Source: Coxiellaceae bacterium
Lineage (GTDB): Bacteria > Pseudomonadota > Gammaproteobacteria > UBA9339
NCBI GenBank assembly: GCA_003142435.1
Contig: PLMI01000120.1
Span: forward strand, 1 to 7,280
Length of the DNA: 7,280 nucleotides
Direction: 5' to 3'
The position numbers and the translations under genes are program-made. The notes under the pieces were generated by a model. That model was given only the letters and a program-made list of their open reading frames with translations, did no database searches and was not told the DNA's origin. Positions 1-6,500 of this stretch are shown here, in pieces. Each line of letters starts with the position of its first letter. Positions within the stretch are counted from its first letter, which is position 1.

Positions 1-2
1 TG

Positions 3-230
3 AAAGGGGAAAAATGCGCGGAACTCGGTTCCCAATTGGCTTTAGATAAAGCATGAACAGATGGTTTTTTGCTATTAGTTTATTTTAGTCAAGATACTCC
101 AGCTATCTTAAAATCAAATAACGAGCTTTATCTAAAAGAAGAAGTTCAAGCTGAGTGATTGATACGTAATATTGGAAATTTCTCGCAATTTCTTGAAGTG
201 ATAAGTTTTTCTAATGGAAGTATTTTGTAA
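3..230 (+). pseudogene. Remnant of a DUF4143-type AAA ATPase (C-terminal part)
   Basis: Read in the frame starting at position 3, this stretch gives a recognisable piece of the ATP-binding protein family with a C-terminal DUF4143 domain: AELGSQLALDKA, then ILKSNNELYLKEEVQAE, then LIRNIGNFSQFLEV and SFSNGSIL. In family members the YLKEEVQAE-x-LxRNIxxFxxFLE segment follows the AAA module. The reading frame is broken by TGA at 54-56 and 156-158 and stops with TAA at 228-230, well before the family's normal C-terminus. The N-terminal AAA part would lie left of the window. Such proteins are often accessory genes of unknown role. The remnant ends 1 bp from the 3' end of gmhB, which runs in the opposite direction. 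The match is from memory of the family pattern. The frame and stops are seen directly. Confidence 0.7.
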
Positions 231-231
231 A

Positions 232-789
232 TTATTTTTTTAACAATTCATCAACCGCGCTTTCTAAATCAGCAAATACAGGAATGCCATCTAATTCTTG
301 CTCTGCCAAAGACAAAGTGTAAATTCCATTTCCCGTTTTTACTATCCATACAGGACAACCAGCTGCTTTCGCTGCCAAAACATCGCGCAAAGAATCGCCG
401 ATTGCTAACATTTCTTCTGGATCAACATTAAAAGATTTGGCAATATCGAGTAATAAACTTGGCTATGGTTTCCGACAAGAACAATTGCTATCAGGTCCAT
501 GAGGACAAAAGAAAATGCCATCTAAATGTCCGCCAACTTTGGCCAATTCTCGTTGCATTTTTTCGTGAATCTTTGCCAAAGTATCTAAAGAAAAATAACC
601 GCGCGCTACACCAGATTGATTGCTTGCGACAACAACTTTGATATTTGCTTTATTGAGTTTCGCGATAGCCTCTAAACTTCCAGAAATTGCCTTCCATTCT
701 TCGGGAGATTTGATGAATTCTTTGGAATCTTCGTTTATAACGCCATCGCGATCAAGAATGATTACTTTAAACTTACTGGCCATCATCAC
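232..789 (-). pseudogene. gmhB: D-glycero-D-manno-heptose 1,7-bisphosphate 7-phosphatase, split by an amber codon
   Basis: This HAD-superfamily phosphatase removes the 7-phosphate from heptose 1,7-bisphosphate in the ADP-heptose pathway that supplies the LPS inner core. The N-terminal half shows the nucleophile motif ILDRDGVINED, motif II ASNQSG, the zinc-loop pattern CPHG...CSC and the motif III lysine in CRKP. A TAG at 465-463 directly follows CRKP. Beyond it, 76 more codons continue in the same frame, including GDSLRD (the acidic motif IV) and the C-terminal end, to TAA at 234-232. The total of about 185 codons is the normal family length, so this is a whole gene with one nonsense change. 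The truncated product would lack motif IV and should be inactive. The likely start is ATG at 783-781, 5 nt after AGG; ATG at 786 and GTG at 789 are alternatives. The start overlaps the ferredoxin gene, so the two are probably co-transcribed. A sequencing error or an essential paralogue elsewhere cannot be excluded. Confidence 0.88.
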
Positions 790-1003
790 CTATGGCTTCT
801 ACTGGACATACGTCCTTAGCTTGAGCACAAGCATCTTTCTCTTCCGTTGTTTTTGGCTGGTTATAAACAAAAGCCATGCCATCATCTCCCATTTTAAAAC
901 ATGCTGGAGAAATATCTACACATTGTGTGCAACCTATGCAAGTTGTATCAGCATAGTACATACCCGGAACACAAGAGGGGGTTTTGTTATTTTTATCTGG
1001 CAT
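773..1003 (-). CDS. Small single-cluster [4Fe-4S] ferredoxin
   Basis: This 76-residue protein is a soluble electron carrier. The cluster ligands are visible as C22-IG-C25-TQ-C28 near the N-terminus and C66-P (DVCPVEAI) near the C-terminus, the arrangement of monocluster ferredoxins whose second cluster has been lost. Two further cysteines, C35 and C59, lie where several monocluster ferredoxins carry a disulfide in place of the lost cluster; that pairing is inferred. The central region is acidic, as in most ferredoxins. The ATG at 1003-1001 is preceded by AGGAG on the minus strand about 8 nt upstream, so the start is secure. The gene follows the hppA terminator and overlaps the start of gmhB at its 3' end. 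No redox partner gene is present, so the specific partner is unknown. Confidence 0.88.
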   Translation of the reverse strand: MPDKNNKTPSCVPGMYYADTTCIGCTQCVDISPACFKMGDDGMAFVYNQPKTTEEKDACAQAKDVCPVEAIGDDGQ

Positions 1004-1040
1004 TATTTTACACTCCTAAAAAATATTGCGTTAAAAAAAA

Positions 1041-1062
1041 TGGGCGAAGTCATCCTCGCCCA
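1041..1062 (-). terminator. Rho-independent terminator after hppA
   Basis: Read on the minus strand, a 7-bp perfect stem TGGGCGA/TCGCCCA (1062-1056 with 1047-1041) encloses an 8-nt loop. It is followed at once by eight T residues (complement of the A run at 1033-1040). It begins 23 bp after the hppA stop codon and lies before the ferredoxin start at 1003. It should end most hppA transcripts. The ferredoxin gene then needs read-through or its own promoter, and no clear promoter fits the short space. Confidence 0.85.
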
Positions 1063-1084
1063 AGACTGTTTTTAGAAATATTAA

Positions 1085-3130
1085 TTATAATAGCGGAACT
1101 ATGAGTAATGCTACTATATTAATAATTTTAATTAATGGATTAATTGCAGGACCCGCTGTGTCTTTATATGGATCCCCAACAGTATCTCCAGTAATTGCGG
1201 CCTTGTGAGCATCACTACCTTTAGCGCCACTATTGCCAAGCTCAATGTATTTTTTAGCATTATCCCATGCCCCGCCACCTGTAGTCATAGAAATTGCCAA
1301 AAATATGCCTGTAACAATGGCACCCATTAAAACACCTCCTAATGCTTTTGGCCCAAGCAGAATACCAACAAGCAGAGGAATAAGAACTGGAAGTAATGAT
1401 GGCACGATCATTTCGAAAATTGCCGATTTAGTTAAAATATCAACAGCACGAGTATAATCGGGTTTAGCAGTTCCCTCCATAATACCTTTGATGTGCTTAA
1501 ACTGACGTCTTACCTCAATTACCACTGCCCCAGCCGCTTTTCCAACAGCCTCCATTGCCATAGCAGCAAAAAGATAAGGAATTAAACCACCGATAAACAA
1601 ACCAATAATTACCAGATGATCAGACAAAAGAAATTCGACAGTTTTTCCTGCGGCACCTAAAGCATGTGTGTAATCAGCAAATAAAACTAATGCTGCCAAA
1701 CCTGCCGAACCAATTGCGTATCCTTTAGTAACAGCTTTGGTTGTATTGCCCACGGCATCAAGAGCATCCGTGATTTTGCGAACATCGCTTGGCAATTTAG
1801 CCATTTCTGCAATACCACCGGCATTGTCAGTAATAGGGCCAAAAGTATCTAAAGCAACGATAATACCTGTCATAGAAAGCATAGCCGTTGCCGCAATCGC
1901 AATGCCATATAAACCGGCAAGCCAATAAGAACTGTAAATACTGGCGCAAACTGCAATTACAGGATATCCAGTTGCTTTCAAAGAAACGGCCAATCCCGCG
2001 ATGATGTTAGTTGCATGTCCTGTAGCAGATGCCGCAGCAACTTTTTGCACGGGGCGCCTTTCAGTTGAAGTATAGTATTCTGTAATAATAACCATTAATG
2101 CAGTTAGCACAAGGCCAACGACAGCAGAGCCAAACAACCTCATAACGCTTAAGCTAGGATCAGCAGCACTTACGTCTCCCATTATCCATTGAGTTATGGG
2201 ATAAAACATTATGAAAGCAAGAATTTCTGCGACAATCAATCCGCGATATAAAGCGCGCATAATTCCTTTTCCTTTGCGGATTTTGACAAAAAAACATCCA
2301 ATAATTGAGGAAATGATTGCGCTCGCTCCTAAAGTTAACGGATAAATAACTGCTTTATCTGCCATATTCTGCAATGCCATTGCACCTAACAACATAGTTG
2401 CAATTATAGTGACCGCATAAGTTTCAAAAAGATCTGCCGCCATACCGGCACAGTCACCAACATTATCGCCAACGTTATCGGCAATAACAGCTGCATTACG
2501 CGGGTCATCCTCTGGTATGCCAGCTTCCAATTTTCCAACAAGGTCTGCACCTACATCTGCGCCCTTAGTGAATATTCCCCCGCCAAGCCTTGCAAAAATA
2601 GAAATCAATGAGCCGCCAAAAGCAAGCCCCACCAAAGGTTTTATTACAGTTGAGAGTGGTACATCAGATGGGCTTAAATAAATTAAAATAGCATAATAGC
2701 CGGCAACCCCGAGAAGACCTAAGCCCACAACTAAAAGACCGGTTATAGCTCCTCCATTGAAAGCTATCTTTAAGGCATCATTTAAACTTTTGCGTGCGGC
2801 TTCAGCAGTTCTCACATTTGCACGCACGGAAATGCCCATACCGCAATAGCCAGCAGCTCCAGACAATATAGCACCAATAGCAAAAGCGAAGGCGGTTGCC
2901 CAACCAAGCACAGGAATAAAACCAATAAGTAAAAATAAAATAACCCCAACGAAAGCAATGGTTGTATATTGGCGATGCAAATAAGCCATTGCACCCTGCT
3001 GAATGGCAGAAGCAATCTCCTGCATTCTTTCATTTCCCGTTGAATGGGATAAGATCCATTTACTTGTAATAACTCCGTAACAAATTGCAATTAAGGCGGC
3101 AACTATTGTTAACCAAAGGCTTAGTGGCAT
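1085..3130 (-). CDS. hppA: K+-independent-type H+-translocating membrane pyrophosphatase
   Basis: This 681-residue, strongly hydrophobic protein hydrolyses cytoplasmic pyrophosphate and pumps protons across the inner membrane. It is full length for the bacterial family, which usually has 16 membrane spans. Active-site motifs are intact: [13 protein letters not shown] (190-202), DDPRN (208-212), DNVGDNVGD (218-226), DNAGGIAE (435-442) and [15 protein letters not shown] (648-662). The cation-dependence segment is [10 protein letters not shown], with Lys465 and Thr468. K+-dependent enzymes have Ala and Gly at these two sites, so this enzyme should not need K+. ATG at 3130-3128 is chosen because GGAGA lies 8 nt upstream at 3143-3139. 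A hairpin (3151-3189) sits just upstream of that site and a terminator follows the gene, so it is probably a single-gene transcript. The family assignment is very secure. The lack of Na+ pumping is inferred from the overall motif type. Confidence 0.97.
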   Translation of the reverse strand: MPLSLWLTIVAALIAICYGVITSKWILSHSTGNERMQEIASAIQQGAMAYLHRQYTTIAFVGVILFLLIGFIPVLGWATAFAFAIGAILSGAAGYCGMGISVRANVRTAEAARKSLNDALKIAFNGGAITGLLVVGLGLLGVAGYYAILIYLSPSDVPLSTVIKPLVGLAFGGSLISIFARLGGGIFTKGADVGADLVGKLEAGIPEDDPRNAAVIADNVGDNVGDCAGMAADLFETYAVTIIATMLLGAMALQNMADKAVIYPLTLGASAIISSIIGCFFVKIRKGKGIMRALYRGLIVAEILAFIMFYPITQWIMGDVSAADPSLSVMRLFGSAVVGLVLTALMVIITEYYTSTERRPVQKVAAASATGHATNIIAGLAVSLKATGYPVIAVCASIYSSYWLAGLYGIAIAATAMLSMTGIIVALDTFGPITDNAGGIAEMAKLPSDVRKITDALDAVGNTTKAVTKGYAIGSAGLAALVLFADYTHALGAAGKTVEFLLSDHLVIIGLFIGGLIPYLFAAMAMEAVGKAAGAVVIEVRRQFKHIKGIMEGTAKPDYTRAVDILTKSAIFEMIVPSLLPVLIPLLVGILLGPKALGGVLMGAIVTGIFLAISMTTGGGAWDNAKKYIELGNSGAKGSDAHKAAITGDTVGDPYKDTAGPAINPLIKIINIVALLIVPLL

Positions 3131-3150
3131 AAGGCTTATCTCCGATAAAA

Positions 3151-3189
3151 TAGACTTCTTGCAAAATACTTGGTTTTGAAAGAAGTCTA
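3151..3189 (-). promoter_or_regulatory. Strong hairpin in the hppA leader
   Basis: A perfect 10-bp inverted repeat, TAGACTTCTT at 3151-3160 and AAGAAGTCTA at 3180-3189, continues inward with CAAAA (3162-3166) pairing TTTTG (3174-3178) after one mismatch. This leaves a 7-nt loop. It ends 7 nt before the hppA ribosome binding site and is followed on the minus strand by TTTTA. A stem of 15 pairs with one mismatch is unlikely by chance. It could be a leader hairpin affecting hppA translation or termination, or an operator for a dimeric regulator. The sequence does not decide between these. Confidence 0.6.
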
Positions 3190-3237
3190 ATAAATAAACA
3201 GAATATAAAAAATAATGAATACGTTATGTTACCTATA

Positions 3238-3278
3238 ATTATAGACATCATATTAAATGTTTATCTCAAGAATGACAA
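3238..3278 (-). promoter_or_regulatory. Candidate promoter(s) for hppA
   Basis: On the minus strand, TTGTCA (3278-3273) is followed after 17 bp by TAATAT (3255-3250), a reasonable sigma70-type pair. A perfect TATAAT (3243-3238) lies a little downstream but has only a poorly spaced -35 (TTGAGA, 20 bp away). Either would give a leader of roughly 110-120 nt that includes the hairpin at 3151-3189. The assignment is by eye only. Confidence 0.4.
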
Positions 3279-3361
3279 GCATAAGCAATACCACTGACTC
3301 ACCTCCCAATTATCATCTTTTTTCTAAAATTTCACTCACATAAAAATATACATTTCCTGTA

Positions 3362-3390
3362 TTGACATAATTATTATTAGCCAATAATGT
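3362..3390 (+). promoter_or_regulatory. Candidate promoter for the LuxR-type gene
   Basis: A perfect TTGACA at 3362-3367 is followed after 17 bp by TAATGT at 3385-3390, a weak -10. Transcription would begin near 3397, giving a leader of about 80 nt before the ATG at 3478. This also makes the in-frame TTG at 3418 possible but unnecessary. The strong -35 with a poor -10 would suit a regulated promoter; that is an inference. Confidence 0.4.
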
Positions 3391-3477
3391 TATCTTAGAA
3401 TCTTTTTTGTTTATTTCTTGGTAGATAATTATCTAATTATAACATTTTTGATAATAATTAAAGGAGTCACCACGCCT

Positions 3478-3825
3478 ATGTTTTGGAAACAGGTTTTAAA
3501 TGAATTTTTAACCAAAAAGAAAGCAGATAACAAAAACAGTTATGTTGCACTTGTGCCAAATATCAAAACTAAAATTCTAAAATCCTATGACCTTGGCCCA
3601 AACTTTGTCGATATCTATTTTACAAAAAGAGAGGCTGAGTGTATGCTCTTGACATTAAAGGGAAAAACCATAAAAAGCATCGCAGCCTCTTTAAAATTAT
3701 CTCCAAGAACCGTAGAATTTTATATTAAAAATATGAAAATAAAATTGAGTTGCCATACAAAATATGAATTGATTCAAGCCATTCAGCGGAGTGATTTCAT
3801 CAAAAACCTCGATTTTGATATTTAA
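3478..3825 (+). CDS. Short LuxR/GerE-type helix-turn-helix regulator
   Basis: This 115-residue protein is probably a DNA-binding transcription factor. The C-terminal LuxR-type domain spans about residues 47-103 and shows the conserved pattern FTKREAE, then GKTIKSIAASLKLSPRTVEF, then KLSCHTKYELI. This includes the family's Glu in the first helix, Gly and Thr before the second, and the SPRTVE recognition-helix start. The N-terminal 46 residues are basic and polar and do not look like a receiver or acyl-homoserine-lactone domain, so no sensory input is visible. ATG at 3478 is preferred because AAAGGAG lies at 3460-3466, 11 nt upstream. An in-frame TTG at 3418 would add 20 hydrophobic residues and has no such site. 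The phosphopantetheinyl transferase gene follows after 17 bp, so the two are likely co-transcribed. Similar short HTH proteins are common in Legionella- and Coxiella-like bacteria, from memory. Target genes are unknown. Confidence 0.85.
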   Translation: MFWKQVLNEFLTKKKADNKNSYVALVPNIKTKILKSYDLGPNFVDIYFTKREAECMLLTLKGKTIKSIAASLKLSPRTVEFYIKNMKIKLSCHTKYELIQAIQRSDFIKNLDFDI

Positions 3826-3842
3826 GAACCTGTTTAAAATCT

Positions 3843-4580
3843 ATGCAGCTAACACCCCCTCTTCATAAAGATGAAATTCATATTTGGTTGGTAAACAATA
3901 CTCAAATACCTAAGGAACAATATGCTGACTTTTTACATATTTTATCAGAAGAAGAGATTGAGAGAGCTAATCGATTCGTTCATGAAAAGCATCGCAACAA
4001 TTATATCATTGCGCATAAAGCTCTAAGGATTCTTTTGGCGAATTACTCAAAACAAACTGCAAAAGAATTGGTTTTTAATAAAAATAAATATGGCAAATTA
4101 TCTCTATCAAAAAAAATAAATATACATAATATTCAATTTAACATGGCCCATTCGCATAATTTAACCGTTTTTGCGTTTACCCATGACCAGTCAATTGGCA
4201 TTGACATTGAGTTTATGCGCAATAACGTTCAAATAGAAAGCATCAGCCAAAGATACTTTTCTCTTCAGGAAAATAAAAACCTGTCTATGCTAAATACAAA
4301 AGAAAAATCACAAGCATTTTTTAACATCTGGGCAAGAAAAGAAGCTTTCATAAAGGCAATTGGCTTAGGCCTATCGTACCCGCTCAGCAAATTTGAAGTA
4401 GACACCAGAATCATTTCAAAAAACGAAGCTGTTGCACAAATTGCCTTAAGTATTAACGATGATTATTATGAACAGCAAGAATGGCATTTATATTCTCTGC
4501 AGTTGGAAGAAAACTATGCAAGTGCTTTAGCAATAAAAGGTAAAGAAAAGAAAATAATGTTCTTTAACTGGCGACCATAA
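3843..4580 (+). CDS. Sfp-type 4'-phosphopantetheinyl transferase
   Basis: This 245-residue enzyme moves the 4'-phosphopantetheine arm of coenzyme A onto a serine of carrier proteins, converting apo to holo forms for fatty acid, polyketide or non-ribosomal peptide synthesis. The Mg2+-binding motif IGIDIEF (Asp121, Glu123) and the second signature WARKEAFIKAIGLGL (163-177; Trp163, Lys166, Glu167, Lys171) are both present. Upstream are the FNMAHSHN segment (99-106, family FNxSHS) and the N-terminal region with RFVHEKHRNN and AHKALR. The length fits the Sfp/HetI/Gsp group, about twice the size of AcpS. No good ribosome binding site precedes the ATG, which lies 17 bp after the upstream HTH gene, so translation may depend on coupling. 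No polyketide or peptide synthetase is in the window, so the carrier-protein partner is unknown. The family is secure and the substrate is not. Confidence 0.93.
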   Translation: MQLTPPLHKDEIHIWLVNNTQIPKEQYADFLHILSEEEIERANRFVHEKHRNNYIIAHKALRILLANYSKQTAKELVFNKNKYGKLSLSKKINIHNIQFNMAHSHNLTVFAFTHDQSIGIDIEFMRNNVQIESISQRYFSLQENKNLSMLNTKEKSQAFFNIWARKEAFIKAIGLGLSYPLSKFEVDTRIISKNEAVAQIALSINDDYYEQQEWHLYSLQLEENYASALAIKGKEKKIMFFNWRP

Positions 4581-4721
4581 AAATTTTAATTCTCGAATGC
4601 TTTTACTAGATATTTATACCTTCTAAGCAAATGGCTTACCGCTCTCGCTGAAATAACATCGTTCACGGGAAGACAATACAGACTATTTTTCAAACCGATA
4701 CACAATAATAAATTTTTGCGC

Positions 4722-4750
4722 TTGAATTTAGCCGAGTATAAATATAAAAT
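4722..4750 (+). promoter_or_regulatory. Candidate promoter for tolQR
   Basis: TTGAAT at 4722-4727 is followed after 17 bp by TAAAAT at 4745-4750, five of six matches to the -10 consensus. Transcription would start about 28 bp before the ATG at 4785. This supports that ATG over the in-frame TTG at 4716, which lies upstream of the promoter. The rest of the gap 4581-4784 shows nothing recognisable, including no clear terminator for the gene before it. Confidence 0.45.
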
Positions 4751-4784
4751 TTTATTTACCTTTCACCATTACCACGCAAAAAAA

Positions 4785-5543
4785 ATGCCTACTGAACCAA
4801 CATTAATAAGTTTTGTATTAAGCGCCGGACCAGTTGTCAAAGTAGTACTGCTAATTTTGCTGCTTGCCTCGATGATTTCCTGGACTATTATTTTTCAACG
4901 TTGGTTTGTTTTTAATAAAGCATTTAAAGCAATTAAAATGTTTGAGAGTCGATTTTGGTCAGGCGGCGATTTAGTAAAGTTTTATCAGGAATTGCAACTT
5001 CGTAGTGAAAAATTAAATGGCCAAGAACACATTTTCCACGCTGGCTTTAAAGAATTTGCTCGTTTAGGACAGCAGCAAAATCTAAGCGCTGACTCAATAA
5101 TTGAAGGAGTACAAAGAGCAATGCGCATAGCTCTTTTTAGAGAAAACGACAAGCTAGCGCAGAACTTATCATTCTTGGCAACAGTTGGTTCTACAAGTCC
5201 CTACGTTGGCTTGTTTGGCACGGTTTGGGGAATTATGACTTCATTTCGAGCGTTAAATTTAGCTGAACAAGCGACCATCGCAATGGTTGCTCCTGGAATT
5301 TCTGAAGCACTAATTGCGACGGCTATTGGACTTTTTGCAGCTATACCTGCTGTAATAGCTTACAACAAATATGTCGACTCTGCAGAACGATTGATGAACC
5401 ATTACGATACCTTCAAGGAAGAGTTTTCCAATATTTTATATAAGCAAGTGCATTCTTTAAATAACCTTAGAGAAATGCAACATAAAGGAAAAAATAGCAA
5501 AGAAGACGACGCTGAAAACAATGCAAAGACACAAGAAGAGTAA
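4785..5543 (+). CDS. tolQ: Tol-Pal system proton-channel subunit TolQ
   Basis: TolQ (252 residues here) forms with TolR the inner-membrane motor that uses the proton gradient to drive TolA and Pal during outer-membrane constriction at division. There is one N-terminal membrane span (about 16-38, ending ISWTIIFQRW), a large cytoplasmic loop, and two further spans (about 129-152 and 172-193). The channel segments are typical: VGLFGTVWGIMTSFRAL with Thr146 and APGISEALIATAIGLFAAIPAVIAYN with Thr179 (given here only as landmarks), matching Thr145 and Thr178 of the E. coli protein. Confidence 0.95.
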   Translation: MPTEPTLISFVLSAGPVVKVVLLILLLASMISWTIIFQRWFVFNKAFKAIKMFESRFWSGGDLVKFYQELQLRSEKLNGQEHIFHAGFKEFARLGQQQNLSADSIIEGVQRAMRIALFRENDKLAQNLSFLATVGSTSPYVGLFGTVWGIMTSFRALNLAEQATIAMVAPGISEALIATAIGLFAAIPAVIAYNKYVDSAERLMNHYDTFKEEFSNILYKQVHSLNNLREMQHKGKNSKEDDAENNAKTQEE

Positions 5544-5979
5544 ACGGCTTGCCGAAATAAATGTCGTGCCTTACATTGATGTAATGTTGGTGCTTCTGGT
5601 AATCTTCATGATAACTGCACCCTTACTATCTCAAGGCGTAAAAGTGGATTTGCCTAAAGCCGCTGCGGAAAATATAGATCCCAAATTAAAAGAACCAATT
5701 ATTGTTTCTGTTGATGCACAAGGTATGTATTATTTAAATATTGCAGCAGATCCTAACAGGGCGATAACTTCGGATATTTTACAATCACTAGTGAACAATT
5801 CACTGCAGCAAAGTAATGCAGCTCATCAAAAACGCCAGGTGCTAGTAAAAGGCGACAAAAACGTTAATTATGGAAAAGTAGTAACCGCGATGGTTTTGCT
5901 GCAACATGCAGGAGCAGAAAGCGTTGGTCTTATTACCAATCCGGAACCAGACGCAAATCACGAGTCAGGAACCATTTAG
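5521..5979 (+). CDS. tolR: Tol-Pal system protein TolR
   Basis: TolR (152 residues) is the single-span partner of TolQ. Its N-terminus has the diagnostic AEINVVPYIDVMLVLLVIF, with the essential membrane aspartate at Asp20 (Asp23 in E. coli), a span at about 17-37, and a periplasmic domain with the ExbD/TolR pattern DLPKA, VSVDAQGMYYLN, VLVKGDKNVNYGKVV and a C-terminal VGLIT strand. The length is usual for the family. The gene begins inside tolQ with a 23-bp overlap, so the two are translationally coupled. In most proteobacteria tolA, tolB and pal follow. Here none does, and tolR is followed by decayed and accessory sequence. TolR rather than ExbD is chosen because of the TolQ neighbour and the INVVPYIDVMLVLLVIFM wording. 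Confidence 0.94.
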   Translation: MQRHKKSKRLAEINVVPYIDVMLVLLVIFMITAPLLSQGVKVDLPKAAAENIDPKLKEPIIVSVDAQGMYYLNIAADPNRAITSDILQSLVNNSLQQSNAAHQKRQVLVKGDKNVNYGKVVTAMVLLQHAGAESVGLITNPEPDANHESGTI

Positions 5980-6001
5980 CCTTAACAAGGTGGTATCCTG
6001 C

Positions 6002-6133
6002 ATGTCAAGCGTATTAAGAGCGGCATGCCTTCAACTCATCCATGATTACCCAAATCTCCAACGAGTCGTTGGAGAATTAGGATGGAGACATAATTTGACA
6101 ATTATAGCAAAGATTGAAATAGCGAGAGGTTAA
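6002..6133 (+). pseudogene. Possible DUF1016 (YhcG-like) N-terminal domain remnant
   Basis: This frame ends in LQRVVGELGWRHNLTIIAK followed by IEIARG and a stop. It resembles the end of the DUF1016 N-terminal domain, whose members carry VVxxLPWxHNLxIIxKxxD before the PDDEXK-like nuclease domain. Only about 43 codons are present. Neither the upstream helical region nor the nuclease domain can be seen, and the family's proline in LPW is glycine here. The fragment ends 5 bp before the next start codon. It begins within 25 bp of the tolR stop. The identification rests on one motif recalled from memory, so confidence is moderate. Confidence 0.5.
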
Positions 6134-6138
6134 TAATT

Positions 6139-6423
6139 ATGAAAAAAAATATTGGTAGTAATTTTGATGATTTTTTAAAAGAAGAAAATTTATTTGACGA
6201 TGCCGAAGCTATTGCTATCAAACGAGTTCTTGCTTATCAAGTACAAGAAGAGCTAAAAAAGAAACATATAACTAAACAAGCTATGGCAGACCAAATGCAC
6301 ACTAGTCGTTCTTCATTAGATAGATTGCTCGACCCTACTAACACGAGCATTACCTTAAAAACATTAGTCAAAATTGCTCATGTTTTAGATAGAAAAATAA
6401 AGTTTTCCTTCGCTACTCGATAG
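6139..6423 (+). CDS. XRE-type helix-turn-helix protein, antitoxin-like
   Basis: This 94-residue protein has the pattern of small antitoxin-type HTH proteins: an N-terminal NIGSNFDDFLKEE, then AIAIKRVLAYQVQEELKKK, then an XRE helix-turn-helix (about 44-66) with recognition helix TSRSSLDRLLDPTN and SITLKTLVKIAHVL. Such proteins usually sit beside a RelE/HigB-type toxin. Here no intact toxin gene precedes or follows it directly; the sequence upstream is the DUF1016-like remnant. It may be an orphan left from a toxin-antitoxin pair or a stand-alone regulator. GAGAGG lies about 10 nt before the ATG and supports the start. Its DNA targets are unknown. Confidence 0.85.
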   Translation: MKKNIGSNFDDFLKEENLFDDAEAIAIKRVLAYQVQEELKKKHITKQAMADQMHTSRSSLDRLLDPTNTSITLKTLVKIAHVLDRKIKFSFATR

Positions 6424-6464
6424 TTTTTTACCCTTACCTATTTTACTAGATTAATTAGCTGCCC

Positions 6465-6494
6465 TTGCATAAATACCCCAAAATAGGGTATAAT
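6465..6494 (+). promoter_or_regulatory. Promoter and palindromic operator of the toxin-antitoxin operon
   Basis: A perfect TATAAT lies at 6489-6494, with a weak TTGCAT at 6465-6470 (18-bp spacer). A perfect inverted repeat ATACCC (6473-6478) and GGGTAT (6486-6491), with a 7-bp centre, covers the spacer and half of the -10 box. This is the usual layout for autorepression by an HTH antitoxin. The ATG of the toxin begins 7 bp after the -10 box, about where transcription would start. Confidence 0.65.
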
Positions 6495-6500
6495 AATACT

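Larger units (their letters stand above)
3131..3477. other. Divergent intergenic region between hppA and the LuxR-type gene
   Basis: This 347-bp gap has no convincing gene. It is very AT-rich and serves two divergent transcripts. From left to right it holds the hppA ribosome binding site, the leader hairpin, the candidate hppA promoter, the plus-strand promoter and a 14-bp palindrome TAGATAATTATCTA at 3422-3435. In DNA this AT-rich, one palindrome of that length per window is about what chance gives, so it is only a weak operator candidate for the downstream HTH protein. Between about 3280 and 3360 nothing recognisable was found. Confidence 0.7.

Noticed and set aside
20..32. GGAAC-TCG-GTTCC inverted repeat
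   Set aside because: It is short and inside the ATPase remnant's coding frame, so it is probably chance.
54..158. TGA read as tryptophan (alternative genetic code)
   Set aside because: Intact genes in the window use TGG for Trp, and the TGA codons fall at family positions that are not Trp.
459..641. Plus-strand open frame inside gmhB
   Set aside because: It is antisense to conserved gmhB motifs and its protein is not family-like.
620..1075. Plus-strand open frame of 151 codons
   Set aside because: It lies opposite gmhB and the ferredoxin gene, both with clear family motifs on the minus strand, and has no recognisable domain.
901..1104. Plus-strand open frame over the hppA terminator
   Set aside because: It crosses the terminator hairpin and the ferredoxin coding strand and has no ribosome binding site.
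1233..1928. Two short plus-strand frames inside hppA
   Set aside because: They are antisense shadows of a full-length conserved membrane protein gene.
2812..3251. Two short minus-strand frames at the hppA start and leader
   Set aside because: One is out of frame within hppA, and the other spans the leader hairpin and the start of hppA without family similarity.
3422..3435. 14-bp palindrome TAGATAATTATCTA as an operator
   Set aside because: About one such palindrome is expected by chance in AT-rich DNA of this length, so it is noted only within the intergenic entry.
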